Shown: piece after piece, positions 1 through 14,400 of the stretch
How positions within the stretch are numbered: position 1 is the first letter of the stretch
How the letters are laid out: every line of letters starts with the position of its first letter
From: Hemicentrotus pulcherrimus
Lineage: Eukaryota > Echinodermata > Echinoidea > Camarodonta > Strongylocentrotidae
DNA length: 64,000 bases
NCBI GenBank assembly: GCA_003118195.1
Contig: BEXV01000863.1
Span: forward strand, 88,495 to 152,494
Reading direction: 5' to 3'
The notes under the pieces: model-generated
Seen by the model: only the letters and a program-made list of their open reading frames with translations
The model's database searches: none
Told to the model about the DNA's origin: nothing
Position numbers and translations under genes: made by a program

Positions 1-2482
1 TTGCTTTGGCAAAGAGCGTGACCTGGTCAAGCGAGAGATTGAGGTCATGAAGAAGCTCCATCATCGTCGTCTTCTCAACCTCCATGAGGTCTTTGAGACC
101 AACGAAGAAATCATCATGATCCTGGAATTGTAAGAATCGTTTTTTTTTCTCCCCACTAATCGATGAACATCGTTCTAATTGAAAACATGTACTTCATATT
201 CATTAGGGTTTCAAGAAGTGAACCAGAGAATATTTAAAGTTCCTCAGCAAATGAATGTTAATGGTAAATGCATTACTAACGAATTCATTCATTCGCCCGT
301 TAATAACTTCTATGACTACACTGCACATTAATGGCCTCCGACAGACAATGTTCAAGGTTTTAACTTTGTTACGAGAACTTATGACATTCTGACAAATTCT
401 TGTTTCATATTTGTCATTTTTCTTTTACTTTTACAGCTTATCTGGAGGAGAGTTGTTTGACCGTCTGGTCGATGAGAACCACATCCTGACAGAGCCTGAA
501 GTCGTCTTCTATATGAAGCAGACCTGTGAGGGTGTGAAGCACATGCATGAGAGGCACTTGGTCCATCTAGATCTCAAGGTCAGTTTCACAATCTGACAAC
601 GAAATTAGGAGCCACAAATTCTATGTCTTAAAAAATTAAAAGCCAAAACACTCATCAATCAAAGAAAACAGTTTAAAAAAAGGCAATCAACAGTGGTGTC
701 GCTTTATGTCAATTCTTTCCTAGTTTTGGAAAACTGTTCTACAGTTTGCTTTGAAATTGGCAATATAAATGCTGGAACTAAATGCATCTATGAGAAATTC
801 AAAGAATCATGAAAAGAAGAGTGTAATTGAGTAAGTATCCGGTACCTATATAGAAATAGGTTTGAGTCACAGGAATGAAAGTTTAAAGATAGATGGCAAT
901 CAATAATACATTTATATTACTTTCATGCTCGCTCATACACTAAGATAAAAGTGAGCAAATTCTTTTAAATTCTTATGATAATATTGGAAACGAAACCCTC
1001 ACAATTCATGCTTTTGAATCTTTCTTTTAATAAAACATTTTAAACATCTTTATTTGCAGCCTGAGAACATCATGTTGTGCGCTCGCAACAGCGACGACAT
1101 CAAAATCATTGACTTCGGTTTGACCATGGAGCTTGACCCAGACAAACCTGTCAAGATCATGTTTGGTACACCTGATTTCATCGCGCCTGAGGTCGTGAAC
1201 CACGAACCCATCGGACTACCGACAGACATGTGGGCGCTAGGTGTTATCGCATATCTCATGTGAGTAAAAGAATAGTAATAATTTTAGTTTTCTTGAATAA
1301 TGCAGAGATCACAGTTTTCATTTGTACTTTTCCCAGTTCATACCGTGGCTTTAGCTAGGCATCCACTTAAAAATGTTAGAAACTTTCCTGGTAAAGTCTT
1401 TCTCCAAGCTATTCATTTTCCGCATCTACGGGTCAAAAGAGAGGTCATTGGACATAAGGTGTCTTTTCTCAGGATATAAAAACTAGACAGTAATTCAAGA
1501 CATCATGATTGGAAGGTTTATAGACATGACCCATTTATAGAAGTCTTCTTTACTTAGATCTAGACGAGTGAAAACAAACTTGCTTGCACTGTTTTTATTT
1601 CCAGATTAGATTTTTGTTTAAAGATTGACAGTATGATAAAGAATAACAAAGGGCATCTGAATCAATAGGGTAAATAGAAAATATTTTTTCTCATTTGAAG
1701 ATGCTGGCATCTTGAGGTCTTGTTGAGGACATGTTTTTTTTTATTGCATCTGTTTTGCTTGCCTTTGTATATTTGGTATTAAAGGCATAAGAACAAACAT
1801 GCCCAGTTATATATATAAGTACCAATTTGATAATGTATGTGTATCATGTGTGAACATTTGTTCGTGCATACAAAAATAAACTATTTATACATATTCTGAT
1901 AATTCTTGACCAGGTTGAGCGGTATATCGCCATTTGAGGGAGAGACAGACCGTGAAACCCTCAAAAATGTTGCCACAGGAGAATGGGACTTTGACGAGGA
2001 AGCATTCGCTGACATCTCAGATGAAGGTCTTGACTGGATCGAGAAGATCCTCATCAAGGAGAAAGAGTAAGTTGAAGTTATACCAAACCCTGCTGATATC
2101 GATGTCAGTGCACAGTTCATTTTGCTACCCAAAGTTTAACAATTGATCAGTTTTTATACTCTTGATATTGTAAAGTTTCGCTATACATTAGTTAATAGAG
2201 TGGGATTAATATCTTTTGCGTAACACATTTGCCACACATAGTTTTCTTATGTAAATTTATTTGAAAAGTTGCTGATACATATTCTTGAAAAGAACTTTAA
2301 AACAATTTGTTATGACTGGTCATTAAAAATTTGAAATAACACCTAGATTATGCTATTCATATTGTTTTTATTTGGTGATATATGGAGAATAGATATATGT
2401 ATTCATGTCATCTTTGCTTCTATCGTGATTTTTCAGGGGAAGAATGACCATCCAAGAAGCTCTTGACCATCCTTGGCTCCAG
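1..2482 (+). other. Protein kinase catalytic domain, MLCK-like (exons 1-5)
   Basis: Exons 1-129, 437-578, 1060-1259, 1914-2066 and 2437-2482 encode the kinase from the alpha-C helix to the end of the C-lobe. The phosphate-binding loop and VAIK lysine lie upstream of the window. Visible motifs: alpha-C Glu in REIEVM, hinge EFLSGGELFDRL, catalytic loop HLDLKPEN (the HLD form usual in MLCK/titin kinases), IDFGL, FGTPDFIAPEVV, PTDMWALGVIAYLMLSG, and IKEKEGRMTIQEALDHPWL. FGTPDFIAPEVVN, IKEK and EALDHPWL resemble smooth-muscle MLCK more than twitchin. Catalytic Asp, Lys, Asn and the DFG Asp are all present, so it is probably active. Confidence 0.9.
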
Positions 2483-5400
2483 GTAAGCTTTGATCAGTCA
2501 TATCATTTGAGACATATCCCACCGCTGCCACCACACTAAGAAAGAGTGTTTTAATCACGTGATTACAATTCTTTGACCAACCATCTATTACAGTACTGGT
2601 GTTTATGCAGTTGACGTCGAATGCTACAAAAAGGCAGCAAATATTATGACATGGGAAAATTGTGATTGTTAACTATATATTTTTCAGAAAGCAACACTTT
2701 GGCTCTGTCTTCAAAAAAACAAATAAAGCATTATGAGCCACAAACAAAAACACTATAATTTTATGTTGTAGTTAATGTGCAAAATTATCACATTTAAATA
2801 GATTTATTCATTGATGTTGAGATTCTTGATATATAAGACGTTATAAGGAATATATAAGGAATATATTTTTATGTCTACCTTCAGATGGAGACTGATGAGA
2901 TGGCCAGACGCCGTGCTCGTCGCCTTGACAACAGCAGACTCCGCAAGTACCGTGACAAAAACGCACCAAAGGTTAGCAAATCTGACTCTCTTTTTTGCTT
3001 ACATTTATTTCACTGTGTTATTTGACACTAGATTAATTTATATTCTTCTGCACTGCTGGGAAAGAGTAAAAATTGAAACGATAGGCTCTTCATTTTTAAC
3101 GAATCATGGTATAAGTAAGCATATACTCATGTGTTATATATGGGAAGTATATTTCCTTATTTCAAAATATTAATATCTAATTGCAGATTTCTGCATCATT
3201 CAGATTTATTACAAGAACTTATATGACATTCTGTCATTCTGTCATATTCCCTATTTCATTTTCATTTGCTAACCAGGGAGCTGGACGAACTGTCAATGCC
3301 ATTGGACATCTGGCCCATGGTGGCGCCCTTCGTGAGATGCACAAGATGTACCGTGGCAAACCTCTCATGGAGAGGGAATGCTACATGGGTAAGTCAGGAG
3401 TTATTCATTACTTAACAAACTGTATATTCTTATTTTTGTAACAAAGATATGCTTATCCATCGACCACTGAATTCTCTCATTCTGCTTCATTTTATCCAAG
3501 AACCATTTACTTTTCGTAGATAATGGGTTAAATGTCAGATGAAAGTTAACAAAAATCGATTTTGAATATATTGTCTGGCTCATGTTGTCCATAAGGTATT
3601 GTAGATTTATTTGATTTATTTTAAAAGTACCCAAAGAAAATTAACTTCTTTTATTCTAATATGCTTTATCTTACTTAACGATGACGAATTACACTGACCG
3701 CTTCAATCGTCTATTAACATTAACGATATTTTCTTGGCATATTTTAGATGTCCGCGATGCAGCACCCAAGTTCATCAAACCCTTGGAGAACACCATGGCG
3801 ATCGAAGGTAACGCTGGTCGCTTTGAGTGTGAGGTCTCTGCCCTATCTGAACCTCTCATCACCTGGTTCCGAGGCAAGCAAGAACTCATCATCAGTATCA
3901 AGTACAAGATGCTCTACGATGACCACAAGTACACACTCATCGTTCAAGATTCTGAGTTCGATGATATTGACGAGTACACGTGCAAGGCAGTCAACTCTTA
4001 CGGACATGCTACCTCATCTGCCAGCCTAGATGTGCAACGTGAGTTATTTTATCATAAAGCATTCCACAGATTTCCGTTTGAGATTTTGAGTTTTAGTGTG
4101 CCTTGATAGCTCTTAATGGCTCACTATCAAACTGCAACCTTTTTGTTCCTGCAATTTCGATATTTTCTACTGTACGCTAATAAACATTAATCTGTATCAC
4201 TAATTGAATTTGAATTTTTAACAAAACGAAACTAAACATCATAAAATTATTATCAAATGCAATTAATTATCCTCATTTTTTCTGTTTCAATACAGTGCTT
4301 GACGCGAAAGAGCTAGACACAAGAGGAGAACGTAGAGGTCTTGACATGAAGAGAAAGAAGTAAGTCATTTCATTTCTGTTTTTCCGTCACAAATTATCTT
4401 ATTTTTGTCTCACTAGAACTAGAAAAGGAAACCATTATCGAAATACATTTTTAGATATATCTTTAAGTATTTGTAATATCTTATGCAAATATTCGAAAGA
4501 TAAGAGTAAGTTTTATAAGTTTCATAGATTTGTGTGAATTTGAAAGATGATCCAAGGATGACAAATGTTAAGTTAAGTCGAATTAAATCAAGAATGTTTC
4601 CATATCTTATGAAGATATGTGCAGGAAATGGTGTCCCCCTGTGCCATGTCCACACTATATCATCGTGAGGTAAAACGTGGCTCACCCAATCCGTCCTTAA
4701 CCGTTGTACATCGTATTCATTATTATTTCGTCGTATTAGGATTCCTCTGGGTGAACGAGCCAAGAAGCTCAGAAAAGCCCAGGCGGAGGCACCCAGCAGT
4801 GACAAGGCTCCACAGCTGATCAGACCACTTGAAGACCAGGAATGCGGCTTTAGCTTCATCATGCCTCTCTCTTTCCAAGGTGCGTTAACCCCCCCCCCCC
4901 TTTTCCCCCGTTGTAAGCAAACCAGAACTAGAAATTACTTCCAATGGGTATGTATCGTTTGCTCATACTTTACTCCAGATAGCAAAAATTATTTAAATTA
5001 TCGGTGACAGGAAAAAGAGGGGTCTACATAATCACTTTCAACCAATCTTGTTTATTCAAATAGATTTGAGTGTGCAGTACTAGAACAAATCAAAGCAAGT
5101 CTGTAATATAATATACTCTTGCTGAGATTAGCATGAAACACCCAGGATTTTTATCCAAATGGTTCCAAAGTATAAGAGCATATAATTTCTAATCTTTCAT
5201 GCAATTTGGAAGAACGTTCGCAATCGACAGAAATAATGTTATTTAAAAAGTATCTGAATTTTTATCTGAAAGAAAGGGATTACTTTATTTTTTAACCGTG
5301 ATATTCTGAATATGGCATTTAACAGCATAAAAATTGGGACTGATATTTACGCCACATGTTCATGTAGTCCCATATACATCTTTCTATGTACAGTGTTTAA

Positions 5401-8400
5401 TGGCCCACTGTTTCTTTCAACAGTTGCCGAAATCCCAGGTATGCCTGAACCCAAGGTTAAATGGTACCACGAGGACAGGCCACTGAAGCCTGGTGCTCAC
5501 TACCACTTCTACAAGGAAGATGGAGTACACACACTGGAAATTGACGGTACTACTGAGAAAGACAAGGGGCAGTACACTGCAGAGATTACCAACCAGTATG
5601 GAAGTATCGCAACCAAGTGCAGACTGGACGTCAATGGTAAGATTTGTTTTCCAATTTTATTTCAGGTAGTCTTAGCCTATCCTAGTGGTACTTGCAAGTT
5701 TCCATGTATAAGGTATAAAGTATAACGTTCAGGTATAGAAATTAAGTATAGTGTATATGTTTAGAAAAGGTGGACTCACGAAAGAAGATTTCTCCGTTTA
5801 CCTTTTTGTTGATTCTTGGAATGATTGTTTCTTCTTTTTTTTTGGCCAAATTGTTGGAGACTCCCTCTAAAAAAATTAAAGTTTTTTAACTTTCTGCTTT
5901 AAAAAAACAACTAACATGAACTATATAAAACGTGCTTCAATCATGATAAAACATCTAAACTTTCCTTCCCACACGTATTAATTTTGCAGAACTATTCTTG
6001 ACAAAGTTCAAGGACTACCGCAAACCTCACTTTGACCTCCACCTACGGGACATCTTCATTGTGGAAGGCAGTGCTGCTAGACTCGACTGCAAGGTGACCG
6101 GAGTACCTGAACCCAACATCAGATGGTATGTATCTAAACAGTTTTAATACCTTTACGGTTTCCTTTGTTTTACGATGGCCAAAGTTTTAATTTGATGAAG
6201 ATATATTCTTGTGAACTCTCGTCGATTGTCTGGCAAAATCTGGGATTATTAACAAACGGTTACAAGAACGGAGACAGAGATCTGGTGTTAATTGGTAAAT
6301 GAACGTGCAGAAGTATTAGTTTATGAGGTTCCAACATTTAGAAACGACTATATTATATGATGAATGATATTCTAGGCTATTCATGACTTAGATTATTTGT
6401 TGTATGCGTTTGACATATTTGATAATGAACTTCGTAGTTTAATTTTATATCAATATTTCAGCTCTTTTGGAGGTACAATTCTGTCAAAGTGATGTTTTGT
6501 TCACACACACAAAAAAAATTCAAAGCATATTAAGCTACAAGATAAGTAAATGCCGGAAAATGAAACTAGAGCGTTTTAAACTTTAGTGTTCGATCCACAA
6601 GACCATGACATCTCCCTTTGGTTATATCCTCCAGGTTCAAAGACCACAAGGAGATCTTTGATGGCCAGCACTACTCGATCGAGTTTGGAGAAGACGATGA
6701 AACCTGTAGCCTAATCATCCAAGAGGCTTTCCTCCAAGATGCAGGAACCTACACCTGTCTGGCCTCCAACCTCCTTGGAAGAATCTCATGCGATTCCTAC
6801 GTCAGGGTAGAACGTAAGTCCTCCATGATTCTCTTATCAGTTGTTCTTTTAAATTATGAATTCCATTGTGGAACTAATTGTACTAGGGATTGTGACTGAT
6901 TTCACAGGCCAGATAAGACTAAAGAAAACCAATACGTTTTGGGTTTTCCTTTTCACCAAATTTTATTCTGGATTATTTCTTACAATTTTTATGAAAAGTA
7001 ACAGTTGCATTCACAAATTCAGAAAAGTTTAGAGATTTATTTATCAAACAAAGAAAAAAGAGAAACAATAAATATATGTTAATTTTAAAAATAGGCAGGC
7101 AATAATTAAAATGCTGATGTTAAAAAATACGTTCCACACCATAATTGTATGTAATACAGTTTGCATGATATAGAAATGTAATACTGAGAATGAAATTGAC
7201 TTTAAAAAATTCATGTGAATGAGTGGATGTGTGTGTGTGTGTGTGTATGTGTTAAATATGTGTCAACATATTAACATCTTAAAATTGCACAGTATATCTA
7301 TAGAGAGATGTGTCATTTTCTTCCTTTCCCAACAGTTATTAAAACATAAAAAAAAGAAATGTGTCAGTGTGTCTTTATTTTCTATATATATTGAAAAATT
7401 GGCCGTGTGCTTCCTTTTGATGAAGTGATGGAAGGATTCATGAACAGTGTCCATTACTATTTTGTGACCATTATTGCCTTATACATGTACCTTCAAGAAC
7501 ATTCAGTTTTTCAGTTTGTAAGAAATTGCACTTGTAAAAACTGGGAAACGAAAGATAAGCGAGGACCAAACCTTAGGTTGAACTTTTGGATGAAGTCTAG
7601 CTATGAGAAGATTAAATGCAAATAAATTTGTCCTCAGGAGCAGGGACGATCTGAGAATTTCGATGCGACCTGTAATAGATCACAGGTCAACCAGCTCTTA
7701 AGCAAAATTATCGAGCAGCCCATGGGGAAAACCCCCAAACTCATTGGAGTGGAAGAATTATCATTATTTACTTGGAGAAGAGGGTGACGGACCGCACATT
7801 GTCATAAAGCGACAAGTGAGAACATAAGTGGATCTAAGCCACATCAAAGCATCACTGAAAATACATTGCACGTAGGAAACAAACACCACTAGGAAGCACC
7901 AAGGTGAGAGAAACATGGACTGGATCATATTACATGTGTATTGCAGTGAATGATAGAACTGACAATTTGACCTCAAAGCATCATTTCATGATGAAACGAT
8001 TGAAATGTCAAATCCACCAACATTCAGGGACGGAATGGAACTACAGAAAAGGAGGAAGAGAACCCTTTTTTTTTCATTTGAAAGTGTATACTTTCATTTG
8101 AGAGTACATGTGAACTGCTCTGCAGAAGAAAGCTACACGGAGGGCATTGTGATGAGGCTAATAAATTGATGAAACAGAAGACTCGAACGTAGGGTCCGTA
8201 ACCATCTAGTCCACTCGAAGTGGAAAGAGGACCGTTTGTCAAGAGGGAGATGCTTGAAATCTGTTCCAAAAGAACCTAAGAAGAATAGGGGTTACTCGAT
8301 GTTTTCAACAGAAGCCCTTGTGAAAATGGAACAACCAGTTTTAAGAAAGAACCTCAGGAATAACTGGATAATTTGATTAACATCACAGTTCCACCCTTGA

Positions 8401-11400
8401 TTGTGATTGCTAAAAAGAACTGAAAGTGCGTGTGTAATGCCAGGAACCGGTTAAAAACACATCCTTGCTGGATTTTAAAAACGAAATGGGAGTTCTGTTA
8501 ACTGAACACTAGAGAAATTAAATGATTGTACTTATGTCGAAAGAATTTCAGAAGTGCAATCTATGAGGAAAATAATTTGCATAAATGGAAAGAGCGAAAA
8601 TGTAGAATATAATGAGTACATTTTTTTTTTTGATGAACGAACGAACGAATGTATGAATGAATGAATGAATGATTAAAGGAGTGAGAGGAGCATAGAGGAG
8701 TAAGCAGGGAGCAGGTGAACGAGGCGTGAAAAACGAGAAGCCAGCAAACAAATAAATTAATGTCATATGCACTACCTAACATCGTTGCAATATGACTATG
8801 ATTATGGTTTTGCGTTGGACTTTGTTGACGTGATGCCTCTTTCGACAGATGTTTCTATTTATCTTGATAATTATAATGTGGTTGGGTGATATTTAGGAAT
8901 AGCAGTGGGATGTTCAAGGTTGGCATCCTATCCTACGCTTTCATTAACATGTCTGGAAATTAACCAAACATGATCATACATGTACGGTGTAGGAGCAAGC
9001 TCTCTGTAAACTTCCTTCTAAAAAGATAATTAGAAAATAGCTCTAGAGTGCTGTGGACGTTCAAGTTTTCATTCATAGACGTAAAATTAGACAAAAAGTT
9101 ACCTCATGTCTATTGGTGAGAGAAATCTTGTTTTAGTTTTAATTTGTTAATGTCTGTCTTTCATTAATGTGAGCAAAACATGTGGAGGTTTAAACTTTAA
9201 AGTGTGTATAGATTTGAAATAAACTTCCTGATATGAATGGTAAGAGCTGAAAATGACGATATTCAATTTAGGACACAATTCTCAAAAAAAAATAGTCTGT
9301 TCAGATCTTCGCCTGTCAGTGAATTAATTAAGGAATCAATCAATTGAAAATTACAAAACGCAGAAGTACATTAGGGTTGTGTAGTATGATGGACTTTAAA
9401 ATCGATCGAAAAGTCACTTTATATCTACTGAAGACAGTAAATTCATCCAATATAGGCCAGTAGAATTTAATTTTAAATTTGATTTGATCTTTACTTTACC
9501 TACCTATTACTTTATAGAATGCCAGTGTAGGAACTTAAAAAGTAGCTGATACAAATTTTAGAAAACAACTAGCTTTGAAATTATGACAAGCATGTTCATA
9601 TCTTCATCTGATAACACAGTGAAATGATTGCAGTTTGAATTTACCCCCCAATTTCAAAACCCTGAAAGATAGGTTTATGATTTAGTCAGTCAAAAGACGA
9701 CTTTAAAAGAGCAACTAGAACACAAGATGTCCATGGCGCCCAGTTTCCCGTTCGAGCACCGAGTATCAAGTATACAAAGGTCTCATGTTATTACGGAAAG
9801 CATAAACATAACGGAAGGCATCAACACTCTTTGACAGCCTTAAAGGGTAGATAACAAATGATTTATTGAACATATTTTATGTCAGGGGTTAAACTTTAGG
9901 TGATGAAATGTATCATATGATTGGTACTAATATGGGTAGACAATTAGATTCTTTATTTTGCGAACTATTAAATCGCTGATAACATGACCTTTAATTGGAT
10001 GCAGGCCAGGGATACATGTAACTTACAATGTAATAATAGATGAACTTCTATTGGACTTGATTTTGATTGTTCTAAAAATTCTTGTAGTTTTTGTCTTGAA
10101 TTAAACATAAACCGATTCGACATGAAATTGAGACGAATGTGAACGTTTTGTCAAACATCCCTCAACAAATTTAATGCAATTTTCCCAGAGACTCCTCAAT
10201 CCCTGTCAAATTAACAACATTCTGTACTCTATGCCTTTCAGAAAATTCTCAAATTCATACATTGTTTCTATATTTTTCATTTAAAGATATAAAAAATTGT
10301 CGGGTGATCACAATTTAAACTTTTGTAGGCTATCGAAAATCGACCACAGAGAGAACATGCATTTAACAGTTTTTGTATGCGTTAACTTAAAAGCAATGTG
10401 GTATAACATTTAAGTATGTTCTTAAGTATCCTCACGCGATATACTACACGTATGCCCTTTCCGTTTATCTTCATAATCCATTGCGTAAACACCAGCTAGG
10501 CATTTAACTGTTAGTTAACAATGCCGAGTAAGCACACTTGCCACATGCAAACGAAACAATCTGTCATAACATTTCAATATACCGTTCGGTGCTCTTTTAC
10601 TTACTCCTATTTCGATGCTCCAGCGGAGACACAAGCAGGTATGCCGCCATACCTGGACAGCGAAATGTCAATTGTCATGAGGTGATTTTTAGCTTCCCGC
10701 CAGCTGTAAAATGATGCGCGTAGAAAGGTTGGTCGTCTGTAACTCGTCAAGACTCATTCCTTATGTTACGAATGAGTGAATGAAGCTATTAAGACGTCAT
10801 CTAACGTCGGACAATTACTAGGAATAACTGTATTTGTATTAAGAAAGCTTAAAGGTATAGACCAGCTTTGGAAACGCTCCCCTTTCAAAAAAATGAAATG
10901 GAAGCTCTTATTACTAACCATGTGAAAGAATGTTTTGACTAATACGTGATGATACAAATTTTGCCGGGAAACCTCCTACTAATTTATATATTTGGTAAAT
11001 TATCACTATCAATCCGGCCTGGATAGATATCGCGAATGCACTTCAACATTAAATATTTGGGCATATATGTCTGTTTTTTGCGAATTTAGGCTGAAGTAAT
11101 GCCATCCAAATCTCTGAAGGCAATACTTAAACAATATTTAATGGATATTTTGCACCCACAGCACTTGAACCGAAATTGTACCACTACTGCCGTTATATAT
11201 CTTTAGGCTTAATAGCCTCTAGAGTTCGTCACAAATGTAGCTTTAATGGATTATTTCAACATTTTCCAATACTCGTGAGTATTTCTATTCAAAATGCATT
11301 GCCAAGCAAGGCGAATACATTTATGTTTTGATGATTATCTTCCTTTCTTGTGTTGAATCTTTCGCTGTGAAATATGTAATACAAAATAAACAGAATATTT

Positions 11401-14400
11401 GACCAATGTACCTTTAGAAACCGATAAAACACATGCCCGATAGGGAATTAGCTACCTTATTTAGCACAGATAATTAATTTCGGCAAGCGACCAAAGTACG
11501 TGAATGCGTTTTGTGTCCTTAGCTTTTAGGGGAGGCTCTCATGTTGTTAGATGAATCATAAATGTTGCATCGGGCCTATAATGACTTTGGGTCTTGTCCA
11601 ACAAAGTATGAACGGGGTTTGGGGATAGATGAGAAACGGAACCACTCAACATGGACCATAGCACCACTGGAGAAAATTAAGGGTTTGATGACAGATACAA
11701 TGTATGAGGAGTGGGCAGAAAGGTAAATCGTGATTTAGGGGTTAAATTACTTTAAAGAAGACAAATCATGAAAGGAAATGAAGACGTATAATAGGCAAAC
11801 AAAGCTACATATTTTGAGAGGCGCTATAGACACGCATTCTCTGTTATGGTTGAAATGATTGCATCACATCTTTATACGACCAAGCCCGAGTCGTAAATGA
11901 CCAGGCAGGTAGGTCTTTAAGATACACTTCTCAACTCGCCGTCACCCCTAAAGAGGAATGCAACTCTCCCGAGTTCGTTTCACTCTGTAATTAACACCAT
12001 CGCTATGTAGCTCTGGACTGCTTTTGAGATTAGGCAAGAGATGGTGAATATGAACTCAGTGTAAACCACATGATTACAACAGAGAGAGTAGAGTGGTGTA
12101 TTCATCATAGTATTGTTTATACCCCCTTTAATTACCGAACTTTTTTGTTGATCCTGTACATCTGTCAGATCCAATTTGAAGCGCTTGCAAAATCAAATTG
12201 TCTGGCGACCGCACTATGCTTGTCATGATGTTGAATCCAAGTAGGTTGATACGTGAAGGAACAGAAGGAATTGTTCATTCCGAAAGGGGCAGTGTGAAAG
12301 CAATTATAATTAAAAGCTCATTAAGCGAATATGCTTTATAATTGTTATCATAACATACATGATAAATGATTTTCACAGATTAATGTTCAGGTAGGCAAAG
12401 GAAGATTTGACATTCTTAAGCTTGTAAAGTGATACGTTTCAAGTGCCTTTCACTTAATATGCATTTACAAAAGTGATCCGTCTCAGATATAGGCCCATAA
12501 TTGAAAGTTTATCTTTTCCAAGTAAGAGTTTAATTACACATTTCTGCGTATATATGTTTCACGTTCGTTTAATACATGTACAATGGCTCAATCGTCCGTA
12601 GACCCTCAAGTCTCTAGAGGGTTACAAGTCCAGCACATCTGCTCTGATTTGCATTGTCAGAAAAGGTTAGCGATATGTTTGATTCTCTTTCGAGATTCTT
12701 CATTCAATTCCGAAATTAACTGGATGATTACATTAAATTTAAGCCAATCTGGAGAAAATCGAAGTTGGGAAGATCATGTTAATATCTGTTACGAAAAACA
12801 AATCCTTTACAAGTGTCTGCGTCATCCGACGCACAACATAAAACCAATTCAAGAGAGAAGACGAACCGTTAGGGTGGACCGTTTAATTGTTTACTTAGGC
12901 GTCTTGATGATAAGGTTTTATCAGTGTTGTGACAACTTCCTCTGAATACTCGTTTACCTTGTTGACTGATAAACACAGCACCAGCCCACGCTTAATATGT
13001 TTTAAGATGAGGGCATCTCGTCTCTATGCAAACAGATTGTAAGTGTATGATTAAAGGAGAGTGTGAATGGTGAGACGAGTAAGGTGTTTGTTGTCACTTA
13101 TTTTGTCAATCGTTAAGGACTGTGCCCGCGATAACCCTGCTTTTCAATAGCTTTAATGAATTTGGGCAATTTTTTATAACATGGATGCGTTCGATCGATG
13201 ATTGGAGTATATCCAAATGACACGGCTAGGAAAGAGCAGAATTGTGAGATGGTCTGTCGTAGTTTTCAGCTTAACAGAATTATCTGATTGGATCTTGTTT
13301 GAAGAAGATCAAGAAATCGTTTGATATTCCAATTTGATTAGAATCCAAGACGATGAACCCCAGTTGGAATCGTGAGATTTCCATCGACTGACCCACCGTG
13401 CGTGATGACAAAAGCCGTGTCTGGCGGCCTGGTTCGTTAGAAGAGGCTTGTAACCGGTAATGAACTCCACATCATACGTCGCTCAGGGTAGCTGTATCTG
13501 TATACAGCCGATGTGGTAGATCCATCGGCGGACTTTAACAGGCGCCAATTGGACGCACCAAATAAGGCAGCGTTTTGCTCTGGCTGGCCTCGCCGTGTCG
13601 ACCCTCGCCCCTGCTTTTACCCTGCGCTGTAGGCACGGCAGGACACCCCACGCTTAGGCATCTCGATTCTCGTGACATTTTCAAGTGAGCTAACGGCTGT
13701 TCGTGGGCTGCGCTGGATGGCTGGCCTGGCGAAGGGGGTGTCATTTGTCTACGCTGCCCCTCTTAGGTTTCAGATTTCACCACCCAACTGGCATGACTGC
13801 TATTTCATGTGATCAGCTTACATCGTTTTCTCGCTCGTAGTATGACGTGTGGTGTGAGCAAGTGAACTCACTTCTCTCGCTCTCTTTAGCCACCCGACCC
13901 CCGGCCCCGCGCTTTACTAATATCCAACACTACATTCATCGTTGACGATTGTACTTGGTTTGGAAAGAACCGCTACTGAGTGGCGGTTTTGCCTTTGCTA
14001 CCAACCCGTAGCGTGAGCGCGGCCGGGTCGGAGTGGAGGGAAATTATTAGGCCTGCATTGGAAGAATAAGCTAGCTGATTTTTAAAGATCATTGGAACAA
14101 TCGCGTCTTGTTAATCTTTTTAAAGGACTTTTTTAGGAATTGTTAAGGATATTTACGTAACTTGCAGTGGTGAAATAGTTAGGCATTGCTGTGCTACCCC
14201 TTCTGTGTTATCTTGGATTTTCCTGCTTTGGTTGTGTGATGAGTTTTTGGAATAGTACGAGGAATTTCATCCTTGTTTTTATATTGACCATCAAATTTTC
14301 AAGGATTTCAACATAGACCTTCAAAAATTATTATTTGAACGGAATCAGGATTTGATTCTCATATCTGATGTGTATTTAGCAGAGGTGCATTAAATGGGAT

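Noticed and set aside
1..2482. Twitchin/projectin or SPEG/obscurin kinase
   Set aside because: Post-kinase Ig series is twitchin-like, but the kinase motifs (FGTPDFIAPEVVN, IKEK..R, EALDHPWL) and the V.AIG.L tail fit MLCK better; not fully excluded without the upstream region.
12583..12945. 120-codon + strand ORF in the long intron
   Set aside because: No domain or splice context, ordinary amino-acid mix for random AT-rich DNA; likely chance.
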